DNA from: Clostridia bacterium
GTDB lineage: Bacteria; Bacillota; Clostridia; Oscillospirales; Acutalibacteraceae
Length of the DNA: 7,842 nucleotides
Assembly: GCA_900769375.1 (NCBI GenBank)
Contig: CAAGGN010000140.1
Coordinates: 1 to 7,842, forward strand
Direction: 5' to 3'
Part shown: positions 1 to 6,660 of the stretch, in pieces
How the letters are laid out: each line of letters begins with the position of its first letter
Numbering within the stretch: position 1 is the stretch's first letter
Made by a program: the position numbers and the translations under genes
Notes under the pieces: model-generated
Told to the model about the DNA's origin: nothing
Database searches by the model: none
The model's input: only the letters and a program-made list of their open reading frames with translations

Positions 1-1
1 T

Positions 2-397
2 TATATTCAATTGAAGACAGGAATACTTGAGATTGATACAATGCTTTCTATTTTGAAAGAAAATTACAACGGAATATACCGAGTATCTCTTGATACAGAT
101 AAGGCAAGACGTATTTTGATGCCTGCTTACTTGAAATATAACGAAAACGAAGAACATTTTTCACAACTGTTTTCGAATTTCGTCATTGAAACTGTTGAGC
201 CTGATTATCATCGAGCGGTGATGAGTTTCTTGAACTACGAAGCACTCAAGCATCAACTTATGGACGGCAAAATCCCCAAGATTTCGTTTAAGAAGAACAA
301 CGGCGAGAGCGTGCTTTTAAGTGTATATAAACTGTCAGACACGGACTATACCGTATCGGACACTTTGTGGGTTTTTGCAAAAGTCCAAAATTCTTGA
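2..397 (+). CDS. C-terminal part of a PAS-like sensory domain protein (5' end cut by window)
   Basis: The reading frame is open to the left edge of the window, so this is probably the 3' end of a longer gene. Internal starts at TTG 11 or ATG 41 are possible but lack a convincing ribosome binding site. The protein reads ILKENYNGIYRVSLDTDKAR, then a stretch with VEPDYHRAV, then KISFKKNNGESVLLSVYKLS, and ends in LWVFAKVQNS. This order (a short helix, 'Y..IYRVDLDTD', a 'V.P.D...' helix, then two strands) resembles the PAS-like input domain that precedes GGDEF or EAL domains in many clostridial c-di-GMP enzymes. The protein stops where such a domain ends, so no catalytic domain follows it. The stop codon (395-397) sits inside the -35 box of the next operon's promoter. 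Assignment as a signalling protein is by pattern recognition only. Its true length and partner domains are unknown. Confidence 0.55.
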   Translation, partial: YIQLKTGILEIDTMLSILKENYNGIYRVSLDTDKARRILMPAYLKYNENEEHFSQLFSNFVIETVEPDYHRAVMSFLNYEALKHQLMDGKIPKISFKKNNGESVLLSVYKLSDTDYTVSDTLWVFAKVQNS

Positions 398-422
398 CAA
401 AGACAAATCATTGTAATATACT
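394..422 (+). promoter_or_regulatory. Sigma-A (sigma-70 type) promoter of the riboswitch/EAL/polysaccharide operon
   Basis: TTGACA at 394-399 is a perfect -35 box, followed by a 17-base spacer and TATACT at 417-422, one mismatch from the consensus -10. Transcription should start around 427-430, exactly at the beginning of the riboswitch aptamer, which supports both calls. The -35 box overlaps the stop codon of the upstream gene (395-397), so the downstream operon has its own promoter. Confidence 0.88.
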
Positions 423-426
423 AACT

Positions 427-518
427 ATTGTAGATATTTAGCAAAACCGATGAAAGTCGGCGACGCAAAGCAAAGAGGCTAAGGTTTATACTATGCCAGT
501 CCTGCTGCAATGATACAA
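427..518 (+). ncRNA. Cyclic di-GMP-I (GEMM-I) riboswitch aptamer
   Basis: The hallmarks of the GEMM-I class are present in order. GCAAAACC (441-448) is followed by a hairpin with stem CCGAT/GTCGG (447-451/456-460) closed by a GAAA tetraloop (452-455). The near-invariant GACGCAAAGC follows (462-471). Then comes the P3 element with AGGCTAAGG (476-484) and ATGCCAGTCC (493-502), which can pair GGC/GCC and carries an AG bulge suited to receive the tetraloop. The base matching G20 of the V. cholerae Vc2 aptamer is G441, not A, which favours c-di-GMP over cyclic AMP-GMP. The likely counterpart of C92 is C508, or C505. The closing P1 helix can be drawn as 428-438 with 509-518 (an imperfect helix), or as ATTGTAG (427-433) with CTGCAAT (505-511). 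The first fits canonical geometry better. The aptamer lies directly upstream of an EAL gene, a typical target. Confidence 0.92.
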
Positions 519-561
519 AGTCTTTATTATAGGCTTTTTATTGTTGCAGTTTTTTATTTTT
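505..561 (+). terminator. Rho-independent terminator forming the riboswitch expression platform
   Basis: The outer stem is CTGCAATGAT (505-514) with ATTGTTGCAG (540-549), ten pairs including two G-U. The inner stem is AAAGTCT (517-523) with AGGCTTT (531-537), seven pairs including one G-U, closed by the loop TTATTAT. A T-rich tract (550-561, twelve bases, eleven of them T) follows. The 5' arm covers the aptamer's 3' edge (ligand-contacting C and the P1 3' strand), so terminator and ligand-bound aptamer exclude each other. The simplest reading is that c-di-GMP binding prevents termination. It may also end transcripts from the upstream gene. Confidence 0.88.
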
Positions 562-599
562 CTAAAAACTTAGTAATTTAAGAGTGAGGTAAAACTTAG

Positions 600-1439
600 A
601 TGAGCGATAAATTCGGTGAAATTTTCAAAAAAGTTGCATCAGAGAAATTAACCCATTTAAGCGAAAGAAAACTTTTGAAGAACATAAGAAAAGGATTTGA
701 AAATCAAGAGTTCAAAATGTATCTTCAATTTATTGTAGATAGTAAAGAGGGCAAAATTTCTTCTGCAGAAACTTTGTCACGTTGGGAAAATTCGTCAGGC
801 GAGGTTGTTTTCCCAGGCACGTACATCGGCATAATGGAAAAATCAGGCCTTATTACAAGGTTTGATTACTATATGTTTGAAAAGGTGTGCCAAAAACTAT
901 CACAGTGGAAAGATTCCAAACTTAGCGATGTGTCACTGTCCTGTAACTTGACAAGAATTACAATATCCGAAAAAGATTTTGCAGAAAAAATTGAAGAGAT
1001 ATCCAACAAATACGATTTCGACAAAAGCAAACTCGTAATTGAAATTACAGAGGATTCAATTGAGAAAAATCTGGTTGTTGCAATGTTCAATATTATTAAA
1101 ATTAAAAAACTTGGATTTCGCATAGCGCTTGATGATATCGGAAGCGGTTATACTTCGCTTGTAAGTCTTTGCGAATATCCGATTGACGTTGTTAAAATCG
1201 ACCGCGAAATTCTTCTTTTGGCGGGAACCGAAAAGGGCAAAAAACTCTTTTTGGGAATTGTTTCTTTGGCGCACTATCTCAACCTTAAGGTTGTGTGTGA
1301 AGGCGTTGAAACAGAGGAACAAAACAAACTCGTCTCAGAGAGTGATTGTGATTATATTCAGGGTTGGTACTATTCAAAGGCTCTTTCCGAGAAAAAGGCC
1401 GAAAAATTTGCAATTGATTATATGAATAAAAGCCTCTGA
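600..1439 (+). CDS. Stand-alone EAL-domain cyclic di-GMP phosphodiesterase
   Basis: EAL proteins hydrolyse c-di-GMP to pGpG in the cytoplasm using two divalent metal ions. The 279-residue protein is almost entirely one EAL domain (about residues 25-275) with no visible sensory, GGDEF or membrane segment. The signature reads AETLSRW (residues 57-62 are E-T-L-S-R-W), so EAL is changed to ETL with the metal-binding Glu57 kept. Other catalytic positions are present: Asn116 (SCNLT), Glu148 (IEITE), Asp178-Asp179 (ALDDIGSGY), Lys199 (VKID), Glu234 and Glu237 (EGVET) and Gln254 (IQGWYYSK). Two usual prolines are lost: QPIV reads QFIV at residue 43, and SKPL reads SKAL. On this basis it should be active. 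The start is ATG with GAGGT at 586-590, nine bases upstream. It is the first gene behind the c-di-GMP riboswitch, and its stop is followed closely by the acetyltransferase gene, suggesting one operon. Confidence 0.93.
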   Translation: MSDKFGEIFKKVASEKLTHLSERKLLKNIRKGFENQEFKMYLQFIVDSKEGKISSAETLSRWENSSGEVVFPGTYIGIMEKSGLITRFDYYMFEKVCQKLSQWKDSKLSDVSLSCNLTRITISEKDFAEKIEEISNKYDFDKSKLVIEITEDSIEKNLVVAMFNIIKIKKLGFRIALDDIGSGYTSLVSLCEYPIDVVKIDREILLLAGTEKGKKLFLGIVSLAHYLNLKVVCEGVETEEQNKLVSESDCDYIQGWYYSKALSEKKAEKFAIDYMNKSL

Positions 1440-1445
1440 TACTTT

Positions 1446-1452
1446 GGAGAAG
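1446..1452 (+). promoter_or_regulatory. Ribosome binding site fixing the acetyltransferase start at 1456
   Basis: GGAGAAG precedes ATG 1456; its GGAG core lies six bases from the start. A longer reading from TTG 1444 would place this site inside the coding region and has no ribosome binding site of its own. Confidence 0.8.
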
Positions 1453-1455
1453 AAA

Positions 1456-1998
1456 ATGAATAAACAGTTTTCAAAAGATTTATATAGATACTACGGCGAA
1501 AAGGGCGAAAGTTTTGCAAAAAGATTACTCCGACCTGTAGAACTTAAGTATATTGCACTTTTTAGAAAGGCAAACAACGCCCGTATAAAACCGTTAAGAC
1601 TTTATTACACGATAAAACTTAAACTTTTGTCTTATAAGACACATATACAAATACCTGCAAGGACGCAGATTGGCGAAGGTTTTTATATCGGACACAGCGG
1701 TAGGGTTATTATAAACCCCGAAGCCAAAATCGGCAAAAACGTCAATGTGGCAACCGGTGTTACCATAGGCTATGAAAACCGTGGAGAACGAAAAGGCGCA
1801 CCAACGATTGAGGGTAACTGTTGGATAGGGACCAACTCGGTTATAGTTGGCAACGTGACAATAGGCGAAGACGTGCTTATAGCTCCTTTAACCTTTGTGA
1901 ATTTTGATGTTCCGGCGCATAGCATTGTAATTGGAAATCCCGCAAAAATAATATATAAAGAAAACGCAACCAAAGATTATATTCAAAATAAAGTCTAA
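1456..1998 (+). CDS. Serine acetyltransferase-type hexapeptide-repeat O-acetyltransferase
   Basis: This 180-residue protein has a short helical N-terminus (about 1-60) and a left-handed beta-helix made of hexapeptide repeats (about 65-165): IPARTQIGEGFYIGHSG, IINPEAKIGKNVNVATGVTIG, then, after a loop GYENRGERKGAP, TIEGNCWIGTNSVIVGNVTIGEDVLIAP and a closing IGNPAKII. The His in GHSG (residue 80) matches the catalytic His of serine acetyltransferases, and the loop before TIEGN is typical of that subgroup. It lacks the long N-terminal domain of housekeeping CysE. Short relatives of this kind are common in capsule and exopolysaccharide loci (EpsC/WcaB type), where they probably transfer acetyl groups from acetyl-CoA to a sugar or to serine. 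Its place between an EAL gene and a flippase favours polysaccharide modification over cysteine synthesis. The acceptor cannot be told from sequence. Confidence 0.85.
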   Translation: MNKQFSKDLYRYYGEKGESFAKRLLRPVELKYIALFRKANNARIKPLRLYYTIKLKLLSYKTHIQIPARTQIGEGFYIGHSGRVIINPEAKIGKNVNVATGVTIGYENRGERKGAPTIEGNCWIGTNSVIVGNVTIGEDVLIAPLTFVNFDVPAHSIVIGNPAKIIYKENATKDYIQNKV

Positions 1999-2008
1999 AT
2001 TGAAACGT

Positions 2009-2013
2009 GGTGA
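2009..2013 (+). promoter_or_regulatory. Ribosome binding site favouring the flippase start at 2019
   Basis: GGTGA lies five bases before ATG 2019. The upstream alternative GTG 2007 would overlap this site and has only AT-rich sequence before it, so ATG 2019 is the better start. Confidence 0.6.
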
Positions 2014-2018
2014 ACAGA

Positions 2019-3518
2019 ATGACAAATAAAGATAACAGAATTAAATATAATTTGTTATCGGGTATAGTGTATCAAGTTATTCTGATTGTTCTCAGTTTTC
2101 TTCTGCCAAGACTTTATTTAGAGAATTTCGGTTCAGAGGTTAATGGTGTATTATCTACAATAAAACAAATTTTTGCATATATGTTTTTGCTTGAATCCGG
2201 GATAGGACTTGCCACTACTCAGGCACTGTATAAGCCCGTAGCCGAGAAAAATCACGGTAAAGTAAGCTCGGTTGTTTCAGCTACTAATAACTATTATGTA
2301 AAAATAGGATTTCTTTATTTAGCCATTGTTCTTATAATTGCCTGTGTATATGAGTTTATAATTCCAACGAATATACAAAAAGGTGTAGTTTTTGGAATTA
2401 TTATATTAACTGCTCTTCCTGCTTTGTTCAGTTATTTTGTACAAGCTAAATATAGAATACTTTTAGAGGTTGACGGCAGAAAATACGTTATAACTAATTC
2501 TGAAACCGTTTTACAGTTATTATCAAATATCGGAAAAATATTGGTGCTGGTATTAACCGATAGTTTAATACTTATACAGCTTGTGTATTGTGTTTTGTCG
2601 CTCCTTCAACTTGTATATGTGTATATTAATGCAAAACGCCGTTACAAATGGCTTAACGTTAAGGCAGAGCCCGATTACGAGGCTATTTCGCAAAGAAAAT
2701 CTGTTTTGGTTCATCAGGTTTCGGGTATGGTTTTCAACAATACCGACGTTTTGCTGCTTTCCTTTTTCTGTGATTTTAAGGTTGTTAGTATTTATACTAT
2801 ATACAATATGTTTTTTTCACAGGTTCAAACATTTATCACAAGCATCATTTCGGGATTTAGCTTTGCTCTGGGCCAAATGTTCCATGTTGACAGAAAAAAG
2901 TTCCTTAAGGTTTATAATGTTTATGAAACCTTTTACATAATGACAACCTTTATAATTTATACTTTAATGGCAGTGTTCCTTTTGCCGCTTATACAAATAT
3001 ATACCAAGGGTATAAACGATGCAAATTATACAAATGTTTATTTGGTCCTCTTATTTGTTATAATGAGCCTTTTAGCAAACGGGAAATTACCGTTAAACCA
3101 TGTTGTTGAGTATTCCGGTAGATTTGATGAAACACGCTCACACGCCGTTTATGAAATGATAATTAATATTACAGTTTCCATTTTAGCAATTCTTAAATGG
3201 GGAATTTGCGGCGCTATTATCGGCACTATTGTTGCACTTATATATAGATGTGCAGTGATAATTTATTATGCAAACAAAAAAATACTCAAAAGAGGAGTTT
3301 TTAATACATATAAGTTATGGCTCCCTAACGGGGCTGTTTTTGCATTTATAATGGCAGTATTTTTTGTAGATAGTTTCATCGGACTTTCATTCCTTGAACT
3401 TTTATTAAAGGGAATTATTCATTCTCTGTGGATTGTGCCTTTATATATTGCGGTTAATTTTGTTTTCTTTAAAGAAACATTTAAAAATTTGCTGCCACTC
3501 TGGAGGAATAAAGAATGA
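2019..3518 (+). CDS. Polysaccharide flippase (Wzx/PST type, MOP superfamily)
   Basis: This 499-residue protein is mostly hydrophobic, with about 12-14 membrane segments spread over its whole length. It begins with a short charged cytoplasmic stretch and then NLLSGIVYQVILIVLSFLLP. The N-terminal pattern, with LYLENFGSEVNGVLSTIKQI soon after the first membrane segment and ESGIGLATTQALYKP further on, is characteristic of Wzx-like polysaccharide transporters. These carry undecaprenyl-diphosphate-linked repeat units across the cytoplasmic membrane. Length is normal for the family (about 450-520). The gene overlaps the following glycosyltransferase by four bases (ATGA at 3515-3518), indicating translational coupling. 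Family membership is confident, whereas the exact cargo is unknown. Confidence 0.92.
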   Translation: MTNKDNRIKYNLLSGIVYQVILIVLSFLLPRLYLENFGSEVNGVLSTIKQIFAYMFLLESGIGLATTQALYKPVAEKNHGKVSSVVSATNNYYVKIGFLYLAIVLIIACVYEFIIPTNIQKGVVFGIIILTALPALFSYFVQAKYRILLEVDGRKYVITNSETVLQLLSNIGKILVLVLTDSLILIQLVYCVLSLLQLVYVYINAKRRYKWLNVKAEPDYEAISQRKSVLVHQVSGMVFNNTDVLLLSFFCDFKVVSIYTIYNMFFSQVQTFITSIISGFSFALGQMFHVDRKKFLKVYNVYETFYIMTTFIIYTLMAVFLLPLIQIYTKGINDANYTNVYLVLLFVIMSLLANGKLPLNHVVEYSGRFDETRSHAVYEMIINITVSILAILKWGICGAIIGTIVALIYRCAVIIYYANKKILKRGVFNTYKLWLPNGAVFAFIMAVFFVDSFIGLSFLELLLKGIIHSLWIVPLYIAVNFVFFKETFKNLLPLWRNKE

Positions 3519-4249
3519 GTATTCCAAAGGTGATTCACTATTGCTGGTTTGGTAAAGGCGAAATGCCAAAACTTGCAAAGAAGTGTATAAAAAGTTGGAA
3601 AAAGTATTGTCCGGATTATGAAATTATTTGTTGGAATGAAAATAATTTTGATTTAACTCAAAACCGCTATATGCTTGAAGCATACGAGGCGGAAAAGTGG
3701 GCATTTGTCAGTGATTATGCAAGGCTAAAAATAATTTATGATAATGGCGGAATTTATCTTGATACCGATGTTGAACTTATAAAACCTATTGATGATTTGC
3801 TTTTAACAAAAGGTTTTATGGGGTTTGATGAGAAAGGTATTATCGCAACAGGTTTGGGTTTTGGTGCCGAAAAGGGAAACGAAATAGTTTCTGAATTTTT
3901 GAAAGACTATGATAATATTCCGTTTGTTTTACCTGACGGAAGTTATGACTTAACGCCTTGCCCCGATAGAAACACAGAAGCACTTAAACGACTTGGTATG
4001 GATATAAAAAATACAAGCCAAACGTTTATGGACATAACCTTTTTACCTGACGAATATCTTTGTCCGATGGATTATTATACAGGTAAAAAGACAATTACGA
4101 AAAACACCTATTCAATTCACCATTATTCAGCTTCGTGGACTTCAAAGGTTACAAAAAGGACAACCAGAATAAAGCGAATCATAGGCGTTAAAATGTATAA
4201 TAAACTTTATGGAAAATTCTTGCATAAGTTTAATTGGTTGGAGTGGTAA
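3515..4249 (+). CDS. GT32-type glycosyltransferase (DXD sugar-binding family)
   Basis: This 244-residue cytoplasmic protein starts IPKVIHYCWFGKGEMPKLAK and continues with CIKSWKKYCPDYEIICWNE, SDYARLKIIYDNGGIYLDTD (residues 66-85) and VELIKPID. This is the classic arrangement of the Gly_transf_sug/OCH1-like family (CAZy GT32). The DTD at residues 83-85 is the metal- and nucleotide-sugar-binding DXD motif. Near the C-terminus, YSIHHYSASWTSK is also typical, containing the conserved HH..SW. Members add a single sugar, often Gal, GlcNAc or Man, to a growing lipid-linked unit. Length is usual. The start is ATG with GGAGG at 3502-3506, eight bases upstream, and overlaps the flippase stop. Donor and acceptor sugars are not predictable here. 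Confidence 0.92.
   Translation: MSIPKVIHYCWFGKGEMPKLAKKCIKSWKKYCPDYEIICWNENNFDLTQNRYMLEAYEAEKWAFVSDYARLKIIYDNGGIYLDTDVELIKPIDDLLLTKGFMGFDEKGIIATGLGFGAEKGNEIVSEFLKDYDNIPFVLPDGSYDLTPCPDRNTEALKRLGMDIKNTSQTFMDITFLPDEYLCPMDYYTGKKTITKNTYSIHHYSASWTSKVTKRTTRIKRIIGVKMYNKLYGKFLHKFNWLEW
4240..4246 (+). promoter_or_regulatory. Ribosome binding site fixing a TTG start at 4252
   Basis: GGAGTGG lies inside the end of the preceding glycosyltransferase gene. Its GGAG core is eight bases before TTG 4252, which in turn follows the preceding stop codon by two bases. The upstream TTG 4234 and GTG 4243 would start before or within this site and lack their own. Confidence 0.7.
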
Positions 4250-4251
4250 TT

Positions 4252-5784
4252 TTGCCAGAAAGAATAATAAGTAAATTAAAAAAGAATATTTTACCACAGT
4301 GGAAGATTTGTTTTATATCGGCTGTGGTTATAGGCTTGGTTGCACACCTTTATAAAATTACAAATTGGCTTCCAAACTGGGATTCGCTTGTTTTTAGATA
4401 TGATTCGCAAAATATGCTTTCAATTGGAAGATGGTTTTTGCCTGTAGCTTCTGGAATAAGTTCGTTTTATGATTTACCGTGGGTTACGGGTCTTATGGCA
4501 ATATTGTTTCACGCAATTGGTGCAGTTGCAATTGTTGAAATTTTCAATGTTAAGAAGTCTGTGACGGCTTGTCTTATTGGTGCTACAGTAGTTTCGTTCC
4601 CAACTGTTGCATCAGTTATGATGTATAACTATGTAGCAGATGCTTATGCTCTTTCTTTTATGTTTTCCGTTTTAGCAGCTTTGTTTTTAACGCGAGAAAA
4701 ACCAAAGTATTTAATTTCAGTAATTTTAATTACATTATCTGTCGGAATCTATCAAGCTTACATAACTGTTACAATAATGCTTTTGCTTAGTTTTTTGATA
4801 TTTAAAGCTTTGTTTGATAATGTGGAAATAAAAAAACTGTTTATATACGGTACAAAATTTTTAATTACAGGCGCTTTAGGATTAGTGCTTTATTATTTAG
4901 TTTTGATTTTCCTGTTAAAACTTACGAAAACAACACTTTTGGATTATCAAGGCATTGGAGATGCTGCTTCGCTTGCAGGAATTGATATTTTTGCTTCGTT
5001 ATACTCAATTAAAGAGTCGTTTTTCGGTTATTTCTTTGATTTTTCAAACGGTATAAATGCCTTCAGTGTTATAAATATTTTTATTGCTATTGCTTCATTT
5101 GTCTTATATATAGCTTATATAATTAAAAATAAAACCGATTTATTAAGGCTTATAATTGTAACCTTTTTGGTAATTATGTTGCCGATTGGGGCAAACGTGC
5201 TCTGTTTTATAAACAGCACCATAGATTATCATAATTTGATGAAAATGGGCTTTTTGATTATTTATCTGCTCTTCATACTTATTTATGAAAAAATTGACTT
5301 TGAAAAGATAAGTTTACAAGCAATTAAATCTTGGTCTGTGTTAGTAATATCAGCAGTTTTGATTTTTAATTACATTATTATTGCTAATGTAAGTTACCAT
5401 AAACTTAATATCTCGTACGAAAAATCCATTGGCACTCTCAACCGAATTGCTGACAGAATAGAGCAAATCGATGGCAGTGATGATTGCAATAATATTTTAG
5501 TCCTTGGTTCATTTGACAACAGTGAGGCATACAGTTCAAACTTACCGCCCGATATGACAGGTACTACCGATGGATACATTATAAGAGCAGATGACGAAAT
5601 TGTTGGTCAAAGTGTTTTGTGCGCCGCATTAAACGATTATTGCAACAAAGAATATAAATTCATTTCAGGCGAAGAAAAGCAAAAGCTTCTAAGTAAAATT
5701 GATAACGATAGTTTGAGCAATTGGCCTGATAAGAATTCAATTCAAATAATCGAAAATGTAATTGTTATTAAATTAGGGGATTAG
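4252..5784 (+). CDS. GtrII-like membrane glycosyltransferase
   Basis: With a TTG start at 4252 the protein has 510 residues. About 9-11 hydrophobic segments fill residues 17-395, and a soluble tail of about 115 residues follows. The first membrane segment is followed by an extracytoplasmic-type loop, NWLPNWDSLVFRYDSQNMLS then IGRWFLP, with Asp44, Asp51 and GRW at 59-61. Later comes VGIYQAYITVTIMLLLSF. These match the glucosyltransferase GtrII family (Pfam Glucos_trans_II), polytopic GT-C-like enzymes that decorate surface polysaccharide on the outer face of the membrane using a polyprenyl-phosphate-linked sugar. Classical GtrII works with a GtrA flippase and a GtrB donor synthase, and neither is seen in the window. 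The soluble tail contains NILVLGSFDNSEAYSSN, of unknown role. An alternative is that this polytopic protein acts in chain assembly, but I see no Wzy-specific signature. Confidence 0.78.
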   Translation: MPERIISKLKKNILPQWKICFISAVVIGLVAHLYKITNWLPNWDSLVFRYDSQNMLSIGRWFLPVASGISSFYDLPWVTGLMAILFHAIGAVAIVEIFNVKKSVTACLIGATVVSFPTVASVMMYNYVADAYALSFMFSVLAALFLTREKPKYLISVILITLSVGIYQAYITVTIMLLLSFLIFKALFDNVEIKKLFIYGTKFLITGALGLVLYYLVLIFLLKLTKTTLLDYQGIGDAASLAGIDIFASLYSIKESFFGYFFDFSNGINAFSVINIFIAIASFVLYIAYIIKNKTDLLRLIIVTFLVIMLPIGANVLCFINSTIDYHNLMKMGFLIIYLLFILIYEKIDFEKISLQAIKSWSVLVISAVLIFNYIIIANVSYHKLNISYEKSIGTLNRIADRIEQIDGSDDCNNILVLGSFDNSEAYSSNLPPDMTGTTDGYIIRADDEIVGQSVLCAALNDYCNKEYKFISGEEKQKLLSKIDNDSLSNWPDKNSIQIIENVIVIKLGD

Positions 5785-5797
5785 AGGTAGGTTTTAG

Positions 5798-6646
5798 ATG
5801 ATTTATTTTTGTGCGGATGATTATGGTATATCAACGTCAAGTAATACCCGCATAGAAGAATGTCTTAAAAATGGTGTTCTAAACAAAATCAGCATTTTGC
5901 CTAACGGCAATGTTTCAGATTTTTCGGAGCTGATTTTTGAAGAAAACGTTAAATTATCGTTACACTTAAATTTGATTGAAGGTTATCCTTTGTCAAAAAA
6001 AGAAGATGTCAGTCTACTTGTTACTCGGAATGGATTTTTCAAGTACTCCTTTGTCGGACTTTTCTTTCTTTCTGTTTTTGGCAATAGAAATTTACTTGAA
6101 AAACAAATTTACAACGAGATTAAAGCCCAAATTGATTTTTGGAAAAATAAAATGGGCGAAAATACTCCTGTTTTGATAGACAGCCATCAGCATACACATA
6201 TGATACCGTTGGTTTTTAAGACACTTATGCGTGTTATTAAAGATGAAAATTTTGATGTTGAATATATAAGAATTCCTGACGAACCGATTTTACCGTATAT
6301 AAAATCCTTGTCGTTATATTTGAAATACAGTCCTGTGGGACTTGCAAAACAATGGTTGCTTAAATTTTTAAATTTTGTAAATCGAAAAGAACGTAAAAAA
6401 GCTAATATTAAATCGGCAGCAGTTATTGGTATTTTGTTTTCGGGACAGCTTTCAGAAGATAAAATCAATAAATTATTGCCACATTATATGAATCAAAACA
6501 AAAATATTGAAATAGTCTTTCATCCGGGATATTTAGAGAATGGAGAACCCCTAATCGATGGATGCAGACCGCGTTTTAAGAAATTTTATTATTCAAAATG
6601 GCGTAGAGAAGAATATAATACGCTTATGAATTTTAGGAAAGATTGA
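5798..6646 (+). CDS. YdjC/ChbG/HpnK-family carbohydrate deacetylase
   Basis: This 282-residue protein shows the family's motifs: ADDYG near the N-terminus (Asp7-Asp8), SLHLNL (His56), DSHQHTHMIP (Asp128, His130, His132, His134) and EIVFHPG (His242). Asp8 with His56 and a His of the DSHQH block are the likely metal ligands, and Asp7 the likely catalytic base, by analogy with ChbG. Members remove N-acetyl groups from acetylated sugars such as chitooligosaccharides or lipid-linked GlcNAc (HpnK). No signal peptide is visible, so it probably works in the cytoplasm. Its place between two glycosyltransferases and before the initiating transferase suggests deacetylation of an N-acetylated sugar on a lipid carrier. 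The start is ATG with GAGGTAGG at 5784-5791, 13 bases after the previous stop. Family is confident; the substrate is inference. Confidence 0.9.
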   Translation: MIYFCADDYGISTSSNTRIEECLKNGVLNKISILPNGNVSDFSELIFEENVKLSLHLNLIEGYPLSKKEDVSLLVTRNGFFKYSFVGLFFLSVFGNRNLLEKQIYNEIKAQIDFWKNKMGENTPVLIDSHQHTHMIPLVFKTLMRVIKDENFDVEYIRIPDEPILPYIKSLSLYLKYSPVGLAKQWLLKFLNFVNRKERKKANIKSAAVIGILFSGQLSEDKINKLLPHYMNQNKNIEIVFHPGYLENGEPLIDGCRPRFKKFYYSKWRREEYNTLMNFRKD

Positions 6647-6660
6647 AAGAGGGAATATAA

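Noticed and set aside
427..518. Aptamer as a cyclic AMP-GMP (GEMM-Ib) sensor
   Set aside because: That variant has A at the Vc2 G20 position. Here the base before CAAAACC is G441, and the setting (EAL gene) fits c-di-GMP.
869..1322. Reverse-strand open frames within the EAL gene
   Set aside because: They lie opposite a well-supported EAL gene, have no recognisable motifs and are low-complexity mirror frames. The same holds for the other reverse and shifted frames at 1183-1425, 1770-1973, 2581-2940, 5394-5579, 5976-6176, 6187-6468 and 6666-6945.
1444..1998. Acetyltransferase starting at TTG 1444
   Set aside because: This would put the GGAGAAG ribosome binding site inside the gene. ATG 1456 has ideal spacing to it.
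4234..5784. GtrII-like gene starting at TTG 4234
   Set aside because: No ribosome binding site precedes it, whereas GGAGTGG at 4240-4246 is well placed for TTG 4252.
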